From assembly GCA_900547725.1 (NCBI GenBank), contig URHR01000081.1:1-7878 (forward strand): a stretch of DNA of 7,878 bases. Direction: 5' to 3'. Positions 6,304 through 7,878 of the stretch are shown one piece after another. The position numbers and the translations under genes were made by a program. The notes beneath the pieces were generated by a model. It was not told the origin of the DNA. It worked only from the letters and a program-made list of their open reading frames with translations, and did no database searches. This DNA comes from an uncultured Eubacteriales bacterium. GTDB taxonomy: Bacteria > Bacillota > Clostridia > Oscillospirales > CAG-272. Position 1 is the stretch's first letter. Every line of letters begins with the position of its first letter.

Positions 6304-7200
6304 GTGGCTGAATCCGAAATTTATATTCATACAGAACACCTTTCCTTTGCCTACCAAAGCGACGAGGCAGACCCGACGCCCGCGCTCCGCGACGTCAGTC
6401 TCGACATCCGACGCGGGGAGTATGTGGCGGTTCTCGGGCACAACGGAAGCGGCAAATCCACCTTTGCAAAGCTGCTCAACCTGATGCTTGAACCGACGGG
6501 CGGAAAACTGGTCATCGGCGGGAACGATCTGTCCAAATCGGAAAACATGACCGAAGAGGAGCTGTTTGCGCACCGCCGTCGGGTCGGAATGGTCTTTCAG
6601 AACCCCGATAATCAGTTGGTTGCAACGATTGTGGAGGAGGATGTGGCGTTCGGACCGGAAAACCTCGGAATTCCGAATCCCGAGCTGCGCGAGCGTGTGG
6701 ACGGCGCTCTGGAAACGGTCGGCATGACCGACTATGCGCACCATGAGCCGCACAGACTCTCGGGCGGGCAAAAGCAACGCGTTGCCATTGCGGGCGTAAT
6801 TGCCATGATGCCGGAATGCGTCATTTTTGACGAATCCACCGCCATGCTGGACCCGTCCGGACGGCGGGAGGTACTGGACATGATCCGTAAACTCAACCGC
6901 GAATACGGCATGACCGTCCTCAATATCACGCATTACATGGAAGAGGCGGCGCAGGCAGATCGCGTTGTCGTCATCAACGACGGCAGCGTTTATATGGACG
7001 GCACACCGGACGAAGTGTTTGCAAGGCGGGACGAACTGGTTCGCGTGGGACTGGAAGTTCCGCAGTGTGCCGAACTGCTGCACAGACTCCGCGCGGCGGG
7101 GGCGGACGTGGACGTTTCCCATGCCGCGAGCATCGAGGGCTGTGCGGCGGCGCTTGCGGAAATGCTTACAAAGCGCGCAGAACCCCGAAAGGATGAATGA
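6304..7200 (+). CDS. ecfA1: EcfA1, energy-coupling-factor transporter ATPase
   Basis: One half of the heterodimeric ABC ATPase that powers ECF-type importers of vitamins or metals, together with EcfT and interchangeable substrate-binding S subunits. It acts on the cytoplasmic face of the membrane. From the GTG start (298 residues; ATG 6286 would add six) the motifs are Walker A GHNGSGKST (45-53) and the Q-loop VFQNPDNQLVATIVEEDVAF (97-116), which is the ECF-type version. These are followed by signature LSGGQKQR (152-159), Walker B CVIFDE (172-177) with catalytic Glu177, D-loop STAMLDP, and switch histidine His210 in NITHYMEE. The FGPENLG motif right after the Q-loop is typical of EcfA1. The C-terminal ~40 residues (CAELLHRLRAAG onward) form the usual EcfA1 tail. 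It is followed by ecfA2, whose ATG is 7 bp past this stop. Lack of a linked S subunit fits group II ECF systems, where modules are shared. Confidence 0.94.
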   Translation: MAESEIYIHTEHLSFAYQSDEADPTPALRDVSLDIRRGEYVAVLGHNGSGKSTFAKLLNLMLEPTGGKLVIGGNDLSKSENMTEEELFAHRRRVGMVFQNPDNQLVATIVEEDVAFGPENLGIPNPELRERVDGALETVGMTDYAHHEPHRLSGGQKQRVAIAGVIAMMPECVIFDESTAMLDPSGRREVLDMIRKLNREYGMTVLNITHYMEEAAQADRVVVINDGSVYMDGTPDEVFARRDELVRVGLEVPQCAELLHRLRAAGADVDVSHAASIEGCAAALAEMLTKRAEPRKDE

Positions 7201-7207
7201 TCCGAAG

Positions 7208-7878
7208 ATGGAAAAAATCGTACTGGAGCATATTACCTATATTTACGGCGAGGGAACGCCGTTCCGTCAGGTCGCGCTCGACGATGTCAGCATCGCGATC
7301 CGCGAGAACCGCGTCACGGGCGTCATCGGACATACGGGAAGCGGCAAGTCGACCATGATGCAGTTGCTCAACGGTCTTGCAAAGCCGACAAGCGGAAAAA
7401 TCCTGTTGGACGGCTACGACATCAACACCGAACCGGACGAGGTATTTGACGCGTGGCGGAAATTGCCGGAATATGCGGGTCTTTCCCGCAGAGCGGCGAA
7501 AAAAGCGATCCGCGAGGAGGTTCTGCGCCGCCGCAAACGGCTTTGCTTCCGCGTGGGGCTGGTGATGCAGTACCCCGAATATCAACTGTTTGAGGAGACA
7601 GCCCGCAAGGACATTGCATATGGTCCTACCAATATGGGACTGGATCAGGAGGAGATTGACGCACGCGTGGCGGAAGCCGCCGAGTGGTGCGGAATTTCGC
7701 CCGATCTGCTCGACCGCTCCCCGTTTGACCTCTCTGGCGGGCAGAAGCGCCGTGTTGCCATCGCAGGCGTCATGGCGATGCACCCGCGTGTGCTGGTGCT
7801 GGACGAGCCGGCCGCCGGCCTCGACCCCGAGGGCCGCGACACCATCCTGAGCCAGATCAAGGCCTACCACGAAAAGAC
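7208..7878 (+). CDS. ecfA2: EcfA2, second ECF transporter ATPase (3' end cut by window)
   Basis: Partner ATPase of EcfA1. The frame is open to the window end, giving 223 of an expected ~285-290 residues. Visible motifs: N-terminus MEKIVLEHITYIYGEGTPF, Walker A GHTGSGKST (41-49), Q-loop VMQYPEYQLFEET (119-131) with the PEYQLFEE signature that distinguishes EcfA2 from EcfA1, signature LSGGQKRR (175-182), and Walker B VLVLDE (195-200) with Glu200 and D-loop AAGLDP. The switch histidine is beyond the edge. Between Walker A and the Q-loop, residues ~73-110 are longer and more charged than the short linker normal for EcfA2. Start choice: ATG 7208 matches the family N-terminus but its AAAGGA (7188-7193) is 14 nt away. 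An in-frame ATG at 7193 would add five residues and overlap ecfA1, but touches the ribosome site. Codon usage shifts in the final ~80 bases. Confidence 0.93.
   Translation, partial: MEKIVLEHITYIYGEGTPFRQVALDDVSIAIRENRVTGVIGHTGSGKSTMMQLLNGLAKPTSGKILLDGYDINTEPDEVFDAWRKLPEYAGLSRRAAKKAIREEVLRRRKRLCFRVGLVMQYPEYQLFEETARKDIAYGPTNMGLDQEEIDARVAEAAEWCGISPDLLDRSPFDLSGGQKRRVAIAGVMAMHPRVLVLDEPAAGLDPEGRDTILSQIKAYHEK

Noticed and set aside
6124..7122. 332-codon minus-strand frame opposite the methyltransferase and ecfA1
   Set aside because: The plus-strand EcfA1 motifs are unambiguous; the antisense product is His/Arg/Val-rich with no domain.
7166..7870. 234-codon minus-strand frame opposite ecfA2
   Set aside because: Shadow of ecfA2, whose full ABC motifs are present on the plus strand; the real gene simply has no stop within the window.

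Overview
The window looks like a core-genome stretch from an anaerobic Firmicute of class Clostridia, with Oscillospirales-type relatives as my best guess. The evidence is as follows. The coding DNA is GC-rich while the single true intergenic gap is AT-rich. Promoters match the SigA consensus and ribosome binding sites are AAAGGA/AAGGAG-like. ruvC is present (Bacilli generally lack it). There are also DUF951, YfhO and paired EcfA ATPase genes, all typical of Firmicutes. Taxonomy is inference; no RNA gene is present to anchor it.

The layout is two divergent transcription units around one 178-bp intergenic region (4727-4904). Leftward (minus strand) the order is a small DUF951 protein (4502-4726), a large YfhO-family membrane protein (1536-4505), ruvA (903-1529) and ruvB (1-878, 3' end outside the window). 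The gaps are a 4-bp ATGA overlap, 6 bp and 24 bp, so this reads as one operon. Rightward (plus strand) the order is ruvC (4905-5411), a class I SAM-dependent methyltransferase (5423-6289), ecfA1 (6304-7200) and ecfA2 (from 7208, 3' end outside the window), again with gaps of only 7-14 bp. Each unit has its own near-perfect SigA promoter with a 17-bp spacer and an extended -10 element.

Functionally, ruvA, ruvB and ruvC supply Holliday-junction branch migration and resolution, but here the resolvase gene is transcribed away from the motor genes. The methyltransferase is probably an RNA modifier of the RlmI/RlmK-like fold. EcfA1 and EcfA2 form the heterodimeric ATPase of an energy-coupling-factor vitamin/metal transporter; the EcfT gene is probably just past the right edge. 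YfhO is a polytopic, GT-C-like envelope protein associated with cell-wall polymer glycosylation.

I see no mobile element, CRISPR array, tRNA/rRNA, intrinsic terminator, toxin-antitoxin or defence system. The points worth a second look are modest: the divergent splitting of ruvC from ruvAB with an embedded yfhO, an unusually long charged insert in EcfA2, missing motif-VI cysteine in the methyltransferase, and an abrupt change of codon usage in the last ~80 bases.
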